Below, one piece after another: positions 43,675 through 56,530 of a DNA stretch of 64,000 nt. The notes under the pieces were generated by a model, which saw only the letters and a list, made by a program, of their open reading frames with translations, was not told where the DNA came from and did no database searches. The position numbers and the translations under genes were made by a program. The DNA comes from Pieris napi (taxonomy: Eukaryota > Arthropoda > Insecta > Lepidoptera > Pieridae): the NCBI RefSeq assembly GCF_905475465.1, contig NC_062236.1, positions 1,932,001-1,996,000 on the forward strand, read 5' to 3'. Every line of letters begins with the position of its first letter. Position 1 is the first letter of the stretch.

Positions 43675-43962
43675 AGTGGCGCTACAACCTCTTTAGTTCT
43701 GGGCCTCAGATTTCTGTATCTGTTTCATAATCATTTTTCAATGTAATAAGCAAGTAGGTGATCAGCCTCCAGTGGCTGACACACGCCGTCGACTTTTTGA
43801 GTCTAAGACATGTCGGTTTCCTTACGATGTTTTCTTTCTTCGAGCGAATGTTAAATGCGCAGATAGAAAGAAAGCCCATTGGTGCACAGCCGGGGATCGA
43901 ACCTACAACCTCACGGATGAGAGTCGCACGCTAAAGCCACTAGGCCAACACTGCTCCTGCTG
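43675..43962 (-). mobile_element. tRNA-derived SINE, nearly full length
   Basis: Inverse copy from 'gtggcgctacaacctctttag' to 'gccactaggccaacactgct', with the B-box complement 'gggatcgaacc'. Confidence 0.85.
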
Positions 43963-45391
43963 CTGCTTTATTAAGTTATTTAGTACAAATAACTTAATTA
44001 AATTTAATTCAAATAAGAAATATTGTCATTACTCTAGTGCATTTTGGAGTCGGTTATATATTTTTAAAGTTATTTATAACACTTTGAAACTGCCGATACT
44101 TAAGCAAACACCAATTTTTCCACTCAATATTAGTATTGATATGATACTAAAATCACCAATGTACATTATAATATGTGTCATGTAATTTTGAATCGGTGAA
44201 TGGTTGTGTCCTGAGTGCCTTGACATGCTTCGTTTGTTTTTGTCCACTCCGAAACTTCTACGCCATCTGCGATAGTCAATTGTTTTTTTTTACTTCTGAT
44301 GTCGTCTATAATTGATAAACGTGCTTTTCTTAAAAAGCTTTCAATGAAACATTGTTCATACAACTTTTCGTTGCCTGTTCTGTTGTGCCTTTTTACGTTG
44401 TAAACTCTTTTGTATTTAACATGACCTTAGTAACGGCTGTTATTTAATTTTTGATGCTGTTTGCATTGAGATATTATGTAACCTAACATTCGTAACTTAC
44501 ACATATATATATGTAAGAATTATTAATAATTAGAAGAACCAAATGTTAACAACAATCATCATACACTTGTAAAAAAATTAAGTTTTAGTAGTAATAATGA
44601 ATCCTTAAGTTTTTCAAACATTCATAAATTGTAATATAACATTCGATAATGTCCAATAAGTCGACTATTAACTATATAAATATTCTTTATAGGTGACATA
44701 AGTGTCACTTAGATTTAAGAACCCATAAGTCAAGTTAGTTTTTTGTTAGTCAGCGTCGCATCCCCACTACGCCTAATTTTACGTTATAAGCTCTTGTTTT
44801 AAACGATTACAGTTGACACCTAGCTTCAAAGTGTGTCCCTCCAACAACCGCCACCGAACGTTACTGTAGTCATAAAATATTTATTTATCTTATTTCATCC
44901 TGAATTCCTCCAAAAACATCCCACTTCATGTTCATATTTTTTAATATCTGGAGCGTGGTTTTCGCCATCCCGTGTCGAAAGTGTAAGTTAAAGATAATTG
45001 TTTCGAGTTAAGCGCTTAAAATGGTAATTATTAAACCAAGAGCGTGAGTTAAAGTGCGGCAAAATACTAACACATAAATTATGTAGTAAAATGTTTACAT
45101 TGGTTAAATAGCTGCATTTACATAGAACCTTTGTTTCGTGGCATTGACATTCTACGGCTTTAAGCTAACAAGTTGATTGTTTAGACACTTTTGGTAGTCG
45201 CCACTTGTGTCAACACGGATAAACATTCAAACTGGTTCCTAAACAGGTTAATGATCTAACAGCCCTTTAGAGTTGTACATCGTAAACCTAGAATTTATCT
45301 AGAACGAGATAATTCAGCCTTTTAATAACAAGTGAAAGACTTTTTATAGAAAATGTGGTGAGATTTTAATCTAAACTAAATAGTACGCCCA
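43963..45391. other. No gene identified
   Basis: AT-rich; no coding support. Confidence 0.35.
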
Positions 45392-45664
45392 GCAGCGTTG
45401 GCCTAGTGGCTTCAGCGTGCGACTCTCATTCCTGAGGTCGTAGGTTCGATCCCCGGCTGTGCAACAATGGACTTTCTGTCTATCTCGCATTTAACGTTCG
45501 CTCCAACTGTAAAAGAAACCGTAGGTAACCGGTTTGCCTTAGACACAAAGAGTCAAAGGCGTGTGTCTAGGGCAGGCCTACTTGCCTATTAGATTGACAA
45601 ATGATCATAATACAGATTCAGAAATCTGATGCCCAGACCTAAAAAGGTTTCAGCTCCACTGATT
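45392..45664 (+). mobile_element. tRNA-derived SINE
   Basis: 'agcagcgttggcctagtggcttcagcg', 'ggttcgatccccggctgtgc', ending 'aaaaaggtttcagctccactgattt'. Confidence 0.85.
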
Positions 45665-45877
45665 TATTTTAAATAGTACGTCCATAAACTTTTAATGGGT
45701 CTTTTGTAATTTGTAGATACAGGCTTAGATAGGTACATCAACTAAACCGCTTCTAAATCAAATATTTTTTTTGTGATAGTTTTTTTATCTTTCAATCAAT
45801 ATGACTACGTTTAATTTGTACTATCATTAAAAAAATTAAACGTCAAATGTTGCAAATCAGAACTTTTTGCGTCTTAT

Positions 45878-45985
45878 AATAATAATAATTTATTTTCAAG
45901 AATATGGTAAAAAAGTATTATGGTGATTGGTGGTACAATCTAAAGTTCGCATATTCTGCCACACATAATGCCGTGCAAATTTGTC
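45878..45985 (-). repeat. LINE 3'-tail (family O)
   Basis: The minus strand shares 'tgtgtggcagaatatgc', '..tttagattgtacc' and the terminal (TTA)n with the plus copy at 52215-52320. Confidence 0.5.
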
Positions 45986-48719
45986 TTAAGTAGAATAGAA
46001 GTTACAATAACATTATGAGCCAATTCCTATATTATTTTATCACTACATCATCAGATTATTAAAGTAGTGTTTCACTCAAATAATCATTAATAGAATAATA
46101 CATTACCTACAGCTAGATAAACGAAAAAAAAAAACATTTCAGATAAATTCTTTAGCATTTTATAAACTAACATTAATGTAATGATTAGACAAGATACTGT
46201 TGACATTTTGTAAATATTAGTGTTCTATAAAACTGTAGTACATCACTGTGTCTCTATTGTCAATGGTTTCCGCGTTCTATTTGGTTGCATTATTAAAGTT
46301 TTCATACGATTCATGAAAATATTCTCTAGTCTATATTATTCAAATATGTGTTAGTTTTGGGGCCTATTCAAACAAACAATATCTCTTTATAAGACTAGAT
46401 TATCGAAATCTGTATTGTTTTTATATGAAAATGAAGATTTAAAACGTTTATCCTCGCCCTATGAGTACTAAAAGGAACGTTTGGAGTTGACTGAACGGCT
46501 TAAATAGCACTTATATGTAAAGTGTGAAAGCAGTTCTCTCACGTCTCTAGTTTGTGAAAATGTTATTGCTTTTATGACTTCAAAAACATGAAGAAGTTTC
46601 TAAACTCAAAATATCTTTATTCATGTAGGTAAACTAGTACACTTATGAATTGTCAAGTTAAATTAAGACTATTCGGAGGCTTTTTATTCGTAAAAATTTA
46701 TCTAATAGGATGTACATAAATAAAGTAAAATAAAATAAAGATGTGTTTATTCATTTGACAATAATGCATTACAATGTGTAAGATTTGGGAACCCTTTAAA
46801 AAAATACCTGTGTCAGCTCTTCCATAACAAACATATATATATATATATATACGTATATATATATATAATATTTGTAGTATAATATTTTTTGTTTTTAAGA
46901 TATTATAATGATATGCGCATGTTCATTTGTTTAAGAGCCGTACAACTTAAAAAATTGTTACGTCTTTGTTTACTTTGATATAAGTGGACGCTTTAATTTT
47001 ACGAAAAAGTGCCAAGGTCCCATGCAAATAAAAAACAAATAACATCTCTATATAGGGGGCTACAGTATACATTTTATCTAAGGGAATTAGTGATTATAAG
47101 GTGATCTGACAAAGAGTCAAACCTGTTACTCGAGTCGACCTTAAGGTACCTCTAAGCCACGAGACTTCAGCAAGGCCTACTACATATTATGGTATATTTA
47201 TGACAGAATATATATTTTGGATACACTTTTTTAAAATCATTTCTGGCGTAGCTAAGCGCAATTAAAATTTCACTATTATTTGAGAGATTTATATGATAAA
47301 CAGTCATTTTGGGATGGTCATGTCGTACATTGCATAACATAACCCCCTAAAAGTGTATTTATAATATGTGATACTTAGAAAAACATACTAAACGCCACTT
47401 ATATGACACACCAAACAAGTGATGTGTGATATGTTATATTAATTTATTTCGATAAATGATTGGTCAAGAAATCATTAGCAAGAAACACTAAAAGATTGCA
47501 TTATGGGAATACTTAGCAAAAAATATTCTTGAAAAATTATATTATTATCGTATAATTATTACTTTTAGCAACTATTCTTACCTTATACACGAAATCGGAG
47601 TGAATTAAAAAAAACATTCGTTTTACCTCTCATAATTGAAATAGAAAATACGCTCAAAGAAAAAGCTTTTTTGGTCCAAAGCAAATTGACGTTGACGAGA
47701 GGTTTGCGAAGCTTTTATTTATATTTTGTTTGAAAAGCGTCAAAAGAACAAGTTATTATTATACACCATATGACCTTTTGGAATGACCTAGTATTATTAT
47801 TAGTACACAAAGTATTTCGTGATTTTATTGTGATATTTTGAGGGTCAGATTCTGAATTAAAACTTAACACGTCATACTTATGACTCGTATATGCCAAAAT
47901 CCATCATTTACTTGGATCTTACGGTTCATTGGTTTAACGTTGGTTGTGTATGTTCATTGTAACATGAATCTAAGTTCCATTTTTCTTTGCGTTAATATTA
48001 TTTCTAAACATTAATCGACAAACGAAACCTAGTATCGAGTACTGAACGATAAAAAATATGATATAATGGTGCATTCATTTGATCCAAAAGTTTTAATCGA
48101 TTTAAAATTATTAATCATAATTCTAAAGTTAATGGCAGGGGCCAAACGGTCAATAAATATTAATGATTATAAAAAAAATTAAGTACGTCACTGATTACGC
48201 AAATTTATTGTTTTAATTAACTTACCTTAATATAGCATTAGGTAAGGTAAGTTTGGTCTGTATTATGGTAGAGTCCTTAATTTTATCGTCCATTATTACG
48301 AAATATATCTACTCCGAATCTTCTGACTACTGACGATATTGAAGTCAATCTATTGAAAGTGTAGTACGACTAGTTGATTTAATATATATTGAGATAGGTA
48401 TCGAGATATTGGACCGCGATATTTGTTGACCGTCCGACCCTGCATATGAAGCTAAAAAGCTTTGAATGCAAACTGATATTCATTATAATTATTCATATTA
48501 ATTAACATACATAAATCATTAATCATTAATCAAAAGGATTGCCATAGTGGTTACTTCAAAGCATAAGCATATATAGATAGAGAAACTTCAAGAAGAGAAA
48601 AATGCAGCGAATTCGTTAGTTTACTTTGTATAAAATTGTACTTGTCTATTCATATTCTGTAGTTTATTATCTACTTTCACAATATATATTAAATAATTGT
48701 TAAGTGTATAAGCTACTCC
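45986..48719. other. Long stretch without recognised features
   Basis: AT-rich throughout. A (TA)n run lies at 46834-46868. No repeat family, exon or ORF could be supported; it fits intron DNA. Confidence 0.4.
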
Positions 48720-48928
48720 TTTGCACAATCGGGATCAAGGGGTGGCATGCGCAAAGGGACAGATCGATGTTCTGCGCGCGCCACCCCGTGACTAACTACG
48801 CAGTTCGCAAACATCTGTGAAACCCGGTTATCGCGTTTAAAATTCGCCAATTCGCGTGTGTTACATCTGGCTGGTTGTAATGCTGGCCCCTCGGCTGTGA
48901 TGTGCCAAGACCCTGCGTGACCTGCAGG
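48720..48928 (+). promoter_or_regulatory. CpG-rich promoter-like segment
   Basis: GC- and CpG-rich against AT-rich flanks. Contains the inverted pair GGGGTGGCATGCGC (48739) / GCGCGCGCCACCCC (48773), and runs directly into the candidate exon at 48929. No TATA box seen. Confidence 0.4.
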
Positions 48929-48973
48929 ATGGATGACTGTAGCTACTACGAGGAAGGCGACGATCAGGATATG
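48929..48973 (+). CDS. Candidate alternative first coding exon, acidic
   Basis: ATG follows 'ctgcagg' and opens MDDCSYYEEGDDQDM, which ends at a GT donor (ATG|GTATGAG) in phase 0. Codon use is GC-rich. The same ending phase as the exon at 10117 would let either serve as the start of one downstream coding sequence. It could instead be an internal exon (CAG|G acceptor at 48927). I do not recognise the protein. The rest of the gene is not in the window. Confidence 0.4.
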
Positions 48974-49694
48974 GTATGAGCCTTTTATAGAGTAGACTAT
49001 TTAGTATGGGACTTGAACCGGTTCATTTAGGCATATTTTCTGCTTTTTTACATTAAAGTACATTCTAAATTAAGGATTTATATTTAGGAATATAATATAC
49101 AGTTTAAAAGATGTAAAGGCCCCTTTAAAATTCATTTACATCCTAAATGTATGTGTGGTGTTCCACAAGGTTACACATTTTATATTCGCGTCCAAGACTT
49201 TTCCTAGTTCACATTTGCTTACGTAAGTGAAAAGTCTGGACCTTTCTATACCTGGAAACTTGTGTAATAATAATTTATATATTTCTAATTTTGATGAGTT
49301 GTTTATACGGATGAAAAATGATAAAGATATTGTCTTTATTATTAATAAACATGAAGTATATGTTTAGTATAATTCTATTAACAATCAAGTATACAGTATT
49401 TACAATTTTCTTCAAGATCTAATGGTTAATATAAATTGTAAATTTAATAACAATGAAAGTGGAACCTCGTTTTTTAATATTATGAAATCTTTATTGTTTT
49501 GGTGAAACACTTACAAATGCAGACATTGGCATTGTGAGGCAGACAATGGTATTGATCAAGGCTTAGCGCCTTAAGTAAGACTTCTTTGAGCGGATAAATT
49601 CGTCTACGTAATTTGAATTTCGTGTAGGTTAGGTATCAAGGTATAAGGTATCAAGAGGTATATATATATATAAAAATCAGATCCCCTTTTATAA
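48974..49694. other. No gene seen
   Basis: AT-rich, nothing recognised. Confidence 0.35.
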
Positions 49695-50069
49695 TCTTAA
49701 TATATATAAATTACGTGTCACGTTGTTTGTCCGCTATGGTCTCCTAAACTACCGAACCGATATCAATCAAATTTGCACACCGTGTGCAGTTTGATCTAAC
49801 TTTAAAGATAGGATACATCTCAATTTCTACCCGCAATATTATTTTATTGCAAAATATTTGTTTCTTATTTAATAGTCACAATTCTAACAGATGGCGCTGT
49901 GTTGTTGAAAGTACCAACGTTTCACATAAGCTACAATTTAATGGCATAACCACCAAAAAAGCATGGTGGTCCCCATGACTGGTGTTCTCCTACCGTTTCC
50001 CTTGAATAGTTTTCTACTATGTAATATAACAAAAACCTTAGCCACAGCAACGCTTGGCCGGTCTACTAG
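49695..50069 (+). mobile_element. Helitron E, uninterrupted
   Basis: Starts TCTTAATATATATAAATTAC after A49694 and ends GGCCGGTCTACTAG before T50070; 375 bp, non-coding. It serves as the intact reference for Helitrons B and D. Contains the hairpin ACCACC...GGTGGT. Confidence 0.88.
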
Positions 50070-50102
50070 TTATTTTATAAATTTAAGTGATTTTTATAAA
50101 GA

Positions 50103-50396
50103 CAGCAGTGTTGGCCCTGTGGCTTCAGCGTGCGACTCTTATACCTGAGGTCGTATGTTCTATCCCCGGCTGTGCACCAATGGACTTTCTTTCTATGTGC
50201 GCATTTAACATTTGCTCGAACAGTGAAGGAAAACATCGTGAGGAAAACGACATGTCGTAGACCCAAAAAGTCGACGGCGTGTGTCAGGCACTGGAGGCTG
50301 ATCACCTACTTGCTTATTACATTGAAAAAATTAATATGAAACAGATACAGAAATCTGACGCCAAGACCTAAAGAGGTTGTAGCGCCACTGATTTAT
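50103..50396 (+). mobile_element. tRNA-derived SINE, full length
   Basis: From 'agcagtgttggccctgtggcttcagcg' with 'tatccccggctgtgcacc' to 'aaagaggttgtagcgccactgattt'. Inserted ~35 bp from Helitron E. Confidence 0.87.
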
Positions 50397-51544
50397 TTTA
50401 ATTTTTATAAAAGTACCAGAAAACCTTTTGTTATCCAGTAATCTTTTCTAAGTAAATTAAACAACAGTATATTATATGTACGTATAATATAGTGCAACTC
50501 TCTGACCATAGACACCTGTATACCAGGAGTTGCCTTTGAGGGAGTGGTACGCATTTTCTTGAAGGGCCTTCAAGGTCCTTTAAATTGTTTTCGTTCGGAA
50601 ATACGTATACTGGTTGTTGCACAGAGGTGTTGCTCTGTTGTAGATTCGGCGAGACATTTAAAGTACATATTTTATATTGAAACTTATACTATGTATTTAG
50701 AAGTGTTTAATACGAACTGCCTATTGGGTAGACAATGATGTATGGGATTTTTAGGTGATTATATTAATGATTATGTAGTTGTATTAAGTACATTAGGGTG
50801 AAGCAAATTTCCCTGAATGTTCTATACATTTAAACTTTACTTTAGTTTAGAAGATTTACTTACACACTAGGATAACTTTATACATATAATTCTATTCTAG
50901 TAGTCGGTATCTAGGTTCTATACAGCAAATAAAAAGCTGGTATATAAATCTTCTGTGCATGTATTCGTAATTAAACTCTTAAACGGCTGGACAGATTTTG
51001 ATGTTTTTTTTGTGTGTTAAGTCGAGAATGATTTACATTATTAGATTTTTTTTGTATGTAAGAGGTATAGGACAACGTCTGTCGGATTCGCTAGTTTATA
51101 TACATACAAAGGTCTATTAGTGACAAATCAGATTATGATTTTATTAAAATAAACTTTTATTACTGCGTTATAATTATAGTTTACTCCTTTAAGTGTTTCT
51201 TCCTTAATAAAACTTGCAGACAATTAAACATATTAATGAAGTGTAGTGAATTGTAGTAGTCCGGTTTCTTATTTACACCTGGGAACAGCTCGAACTGATG
51301 AAGAACTGATTGTTATTTAAACTATGGGAATAAGATTGAGAAAGCTTTAAAACCAACAATGGTAATAATTGATCGAATCGCTCTGGGAATGTAGAAACCT
51401 TGCTGGGGAATTAATGCAAATATACCATAATCTTGAATAACGCGTAGGTTATCAAATGTAATACAAGGTTGGACTAAATTTGAACGTAAGTGAAGGAGTT
51501 TTTATGCAAATACTACGCGATATGCTAAATGCAATTTAATTTTT
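50397..51544. other. Mostly unassigned DNA
   Basis: 51000-51100 ('ggacagattttgatg...ataggacaacgtctgtcggattcgctagttta') is an RTE-like repeat tail. The rest is AT-rich without coding. Confidence 0.35.
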
Positions 51545-51690
51545 ATTTATTTTATTTATTAACACTTCGTTGCATTCATTGGAATTAAATATTGAATAAA
51601 AATTGAAAATAATTAAATGTAAAGGAGGGCAACTGGCGACCTTATTGCTTCCGAGCGATCTCTTCCAGGCAACTTTTTCATAAAATGTCA
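51545..51690 (-). repeat. LINE 3'-tail (family M)
   Basis: Inverse of 10855: 'ttaacacttcgttgc', 'aaaggagggcaac' and 'gagcgatctcttccaggcaac'. Confidence 0.6.
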
Positions 51691-51834
51691 ATAACTAGGC
51701 TCAAACCAAGGTTTTACGTTCGAAGCCTGTGGAAAAACCTGTTTGTTTAAATCTGATAGACCCAAAAATCGATCGCGGATCTCGGATCCGGTGGTGGTCT
51801 TCCCTGAGAGATACGACCTCCTAATATTCATAGT

Positions 51835-51960
51835 TAGAGTGTACTCCTCCCTCAAAGGGCAATGCACCCTCTAAAAATGGGTGTCCATGGGCTGCGAAAA
51901 CTGTGCTTTGTGCGTGCTGCTGGCTTATTTACACCCCCCCCCCCTATTATATAAAACTAA
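51835..51960 (+). repeat. LINE 3'-tail (family N)
   Basis: 'ctcaaagggcaatgcaccctctaaaaatgggtgtccatgggctgc', preceded by 'gagatacgacctcctaa' as in 57955, with a C11 run at 51934-51944. Confidence 0.55.
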
Positions 51961-52214
51961 CTTGCCTATCAAGAAAAGAAGATAATGAGGATACTTAGAC
52001 TTACTTGTCATGCAGTTATTTCTCGGGCAGTTTTCGATCAGCACCAACTTGTGTCTTAAGTCAAAGCTCTGCTACGTGGAGTCTCGGCCTGGAGTCAACT
52101 AAACCTAGTCCGATTTCACCCCAAGAAGACATCTTTAAGCGTTTTCCGCTTAAAAACACCCAGCACTTCCCTTTCCGAAGACACTCTTCTTAAAGCCACA
52201 GCCAGCATTAGAAT

Positions 52215-52320
52215 AAACTTCTATGTAATGTGTGGCAGAATATGCCAACTTTAGATTGTACCTCCATACCATTCTTGTACTATATTTTTGCAAATAAATT
52301 ATTATTATTATAGGTAGATA
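52215..52320 (+). repeat. LINE 3'-tail (family O)
   Basis: 'tgtgtggcagaatatgccaactttagattgtacc' through 'gcaaataaattattattatta'. Confidence 0.5.
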
Positions 52321-53489
52321 CTTTAGTTAAAACAGTGCTATTAGACAATTTTTTTGTGCAAGTCATTTCTTTAAGTTAATTGCCATTTAAATTAAAAGCC
52401 CGCATCCAAAGTTAACATGTTCTCAATATATTAGTAACATAATACCTTTGGTTCAAGAAACGTGTCATTTACATACGAGCCACTGACCTATATGCGACAA
52501 TTGTTCTAGATTCCTTGTATGTTTATCTCTACACAACATACAAACGTAACGAAGTAATTTTTGCAGGAAATGCTGATACCTCTTATCATGTCTATTTCAT
52601 AATAATAGAGGCATTACTTTAAGCGTTTCATATAGATAAAAAGCCTTGTAAAGTTTCATTTCTACAACAACAATTTTTCATTTCTAAAAAGACATTAAAT
52701 ATTTAATAAATCCCAGCTAGTAAAGTTTCAATTGTCGATATCTGTATTTTTCTTTACTTAATTTTATTGTTTTCCTCCGTCTAAACGTTTGCTGAACTTC
52801 CACAAATATTTCAAGATCACAATTAGCGATATATAAAAAAAATTGCATTTAAAAGTCTATTTACCGAGAAAAGCTTTAGGCTATAGAACATGGTGCTACG
52901 ATTAATGCGGGAATCGCAGCGTGTTCCATATTGCACCTATCCACCGTACTACACACATTACTGTCATTACCGATTTCACACAACAATATGTCACTGAACG
53001 GTTTAAAATTACATGTTTCTTGCGATAAGTGTTTTCTAATGTATCTAAAACCTTAATAAGTTCGAAATAATGAAGGAAAGGATAGGAAAGGCTAGAAGGC
53101 CCGGATAAAAATGCGAATGTCATTTACATAGTTTGAAGTTTCACTGTTTAGCAATCTGTGATCTGTCAAATCAACTTGACAGATAAGTGTTTGATTATTA
53201 TGATTAGAGACTAAATGTTCCATTTTAACGGCAAAGTTAATTTTAGTTATATTACGCTGAATATTTACGAAATTAATATATTGTGTCCTCATGTGTTTTG
53301 GTATGTCTCAATGGGGTAATTAAATTACGATCGCACCGAGATACTGCGACAAGGTGATTATTATGTATCTTAAAAAAAACATAAGTGATGATGGTGCTTT
53401 TACATTTTCTAAGTACATTTTTTACGCAACATTAGCGTTTGTCAAACTCATAAGTCATAGTAGCTACATGCATCTCGTGACTCGAGCTA
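52321..53489. other. Mostly unassigned DNA
   Basis: 52785-52915 is a partial family R repeat ('tttaccgagaaaagctttaggctatagaa'). Otherwise AT-rich. Confidence 0.4.
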
Positions 53490-53700
53490 GAAAGTTAATG
53501 TCCTATATCCTGGATGGGGGTAGGGCGTCCATAATCTTCAATTGCTTCCGGTCTTGGGCTTCGAATTTTATCTCGCCCCAAATCTTTCTGACTCTCTTAG
53601 CCCCGTCTGCAACTGGTACGCCAGTTATTGAGCTCCCTGGTAACCGCTTTCCTTCTGGTCTCTTCTGAGTTTGTGGCCTATCCAGTTCCTCTTGCGATGT
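53490..53700 (-). pseudogene. LINE ORF2 C-terminal fragment
   Basis: On the minus strand, across shifted frames: RKRNWIGHKLRRDQ, then PEGKRLPG, then WGEIKFEAQDRKQ. This is the 'K.W.WIGH.LR...PEGKR..GRP...W..I...AQDR..W' ending of LINE ORF2 proteins, with frameshifts. Confidence 0.55.
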
Positions 53701-55229
53701 TTAACAAAATGATGATATAGTACCACTTTCAACATCATCTACTCTAGCAATTAGGGAAACTAGCCTTATTTAGTTAGTTAGCTAATTCATATATACGTAC
53801 AGTGTTTTGCAAAATTATTTCGATATAATTATAATACTTTTCTCAACTGGTTAGTAGGTAACGAGTTTCTTAAGTGTAACATGACACTGCTGAGCTATTA
53901 CTGCGACCACAAAACCACAGGTATTTTCTATTCATAGATTGTTTGCGTATAAAAAATAGGAATTAAGAACCTTACTTAAATAATGAGTAATTTACAATTG
54001 GACGACTGATGCTACAATTCCGTTATATAGAAAAATTAAACACAATTTTAAATTATTTTTACAACAAAAGTATTCTTCAGCATTTGTAGAGGTTAGGTTT
54101 TTTTAGATGCTTTAAGTTATTGTGACCTAATAATATTAGTCAGCTTACAGTGCTTGAAGACAAGAAAAAATCATAATAATCATTCTTTTAAATAATATAA
54201 ATTAATATAATAAAAATAATTCCTTCTATTTTATGGGCGCTAATATCTACGATTTGTATTTTATAGTATTTCATGAGAAAGATAAAAATTGATTAATTAT
54301 TATTTTTCCTCCTTAAACATTTATACAGTTTGATAATTAAAGCGCTTTGAGGCAACTTTTAACAGAACCTTAGTTTACAAAATATTTATTATTATAAATA
54401 TATATTATTTTAATATTTTTTATCTTAGTGTTTTATATATTTATTTATTTTACAAAATAAGCTACTATTACAGAATAAACCAATGCGGTAACTATTAACA
54501 TTTACATAACAAACAATAGATTAAAATACCTACACAAAATTAAGCAGTAATAGATTACAATATTTACAGAAATACTATTTCTTACAGTTACTGATATGAA
54601 GTAGACCTTTTATCAGTTCACTAAACGGACAATTAAAATCGCCTGTTAATCTATGCAGTTCATGAATTATTTTTATACATATATTGTGTCCGGTGTCCTT
54701 TTCAAGAGATTAGTGTAATTTTATAAAACAATTGAAACAGGTGTAAAGGTACGCAAATCATTATAAATTTCACACAACAGCAATGTAACTCCTGTTAAGT
54801 TTTGTTCGTTTTTGTAATTGCATTGTTTTAATGTAAAGTGGGAACAAACCGTGATCCATGTGGTATCCAATTATTTCAGTATAATTATTATTTTCTTATG
54901 TAGCCAAGTCCACATTTCAAGGATCGTCATGCTCGCTTAAATGTCATTGCTTGTGGCGGCGTCCATGCGTCGGGTTGTCTCTCTCCCTAAAATATGGCGA
55001 GGGGGCCGATGGCTGGCCATGCGTCATACTCGTGAACGGGTGCTACTTGTGGTGACTGGTCGTACTTGAATTCGTGTATGCGGTGATGTTAATTATTTCG
55101 ACTATGTGTTTGCGTGTTGTTCCCACGAGAATGAAAGTGCGTGCTCCTATTTCACCATGCCTCCTGCTGATAGAGGACAAGTCTTTGTTTTTATTTATGT
55201 GATTATTATTAATTACTTAAAATGTCATG
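53701..55229. other. No gene identified
   Basis: AT-rich until 54900. 54900-55090 is GC-richer and leads into the family P tail, perhaps its 5' part. Confidence 0.35.
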
Positions 55230-55470
55230 TGGAACATGGTGTAATGGTTGCAGCTCCTTACAAACGTTGTGTAAAAAAAAAAACATGGCGATTAAAAAGA
55301 GTGGCGGAGAGTTTATTGCCAGTTCTTCTCTTCCGTTCTACGCCCTTGATTTGAGAACTGGCAGTAAATGTAAAATTAGAAGCATTAATATTTATTTCTT
55401 TAATGACGAATCACAAGTGTACATTGTGTTACCTACGTGAATAAATGATTTTTGAATTTGAATTTGAATT
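55230..55470 (+). repeat. LINE/SINE 3'-tail (family P)
   Basis: 'gcggagagtttattgccagttcttctc', 'gcccttgatttgagaactggcag' and 'gtgaataaatgat', ending in (TTTGAA)n at 55449-55469, a simple-repeat tail typical of a retroposed lepidopteran element. Confidence 0.6.
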
Positions 55471-55734
55471 CGTTAATTATTTTCATACATTGTGTCCTTT
55501 TCACGAGATTAGTGTTCGCTGGGCTTAAAATAGTACCTCTGAAACTCCTAAAGTAATCACCAGACACCCTGAGGCCTAGCCACTGGAGCACTGCCGGATT
55601 GTTTTCCTTTCTACGTAACAACTTTATCAGATACATGGTAAGCGCAAATTCTCGGCGCACTCTGAATCCGTTATGCCCACAAGACCTATTATGAGTAAAT
55701 TCGGAATATATCACATGTATTCTTATATTCTAGC

Positions 55735-55960
55735 GTATATATATATATATAATATACATATATAATTGTACTGTACGTGTATGTCACTGAACTCCTCTGA
55801 AACGGCTACACCGATTTGAATGACGTTTGGGTGCAGCCCTCGTTGATTTTAGATTTACAAATCGGCCCGGCAGATTGCGCCGCAGTCGGTACTTTCTTTT
55901 AAAATCCTAATCCCTTGAAATATACAGGACAACATCTATCGGGTCCGTATTTTTTTAATG
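55735..55960 (-). repeat. RTE-like 3' repeat
   Basis: 'ctgtacgtgtatgtcactgaactcctctgaaacggctacaccgatttgaatg...ggacaacatctatcgggtccgt'; inverse kin of 41340 and 60690. Confidence 0.5.
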
Positions 55961-56179
55961 TTCTGTCTCGTTAGACATTTCCACACTAATCTATCAACAA
56001 CAAATTACACACTGCACTGATGATACAAACAGCATCAATTTATTACAGCTATCTGAGGAAATACCGTTATAGGGCTCGCATGGTTGTCAGTCACAGATGT
56101 TAAGTCTGTAGCAACTAGCGACCTAGCGTTTTTTGGTAAAGGCTGTAATTCACTGACGTTTATAAAGTGATTAGATTAT

Positions 56180-56530
56180 TTTTTTGTGAGTGAACTGCGA
56201 GTAGTGACGTCGCGTGTGCCCTCCCTTCCCCCTCACTCGCAGCGTGTCTTCCAAAACACGTCTGGACAGCAGGACTCTGCGGTCAATCTGAGAGCAAAGT
56301 AATATTCTGCCGTATCTTCAGCAGCCAATTCCTTATAGAGTTGGTAGCTTGCACCATGAATGGGTCTTCTATTAATCCATTTTTGACCCTATACTTTTCT
56401 TTGTCTTGCAAGTTCAGCTTCCAAAACTTCTTCGGTTTCAGATAGCACCGCGTTTAATACTTCTTTCAGTACTTCTTCCAATTGCAAGCGCGCTTCGATG
56501 TTCGTCCAAACTTGCTGATCGACAACTGAA
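56180..56530 (-). pseudogene. PIF/Harbinger transposase N-terminal relic
   Basis: The minus strand reads ARLQLEEVLKEVLNAVLSET, a stop, then KWINRRPIHGASYQLYKEL with AEDTAEYYFALRLT. The 'W...R...G.Y..L..EL...D...F....RL' pattern is the start of HARBI1-like transposases. Terminal repeats not found. It is unrelated in detail to element J. Confidence 0.5.

Noticed and set aside
55433..55714. Minus-strand 93-codon frame
   Set aside because: No family recognised and it begins in the simple-repeat tail of family P.
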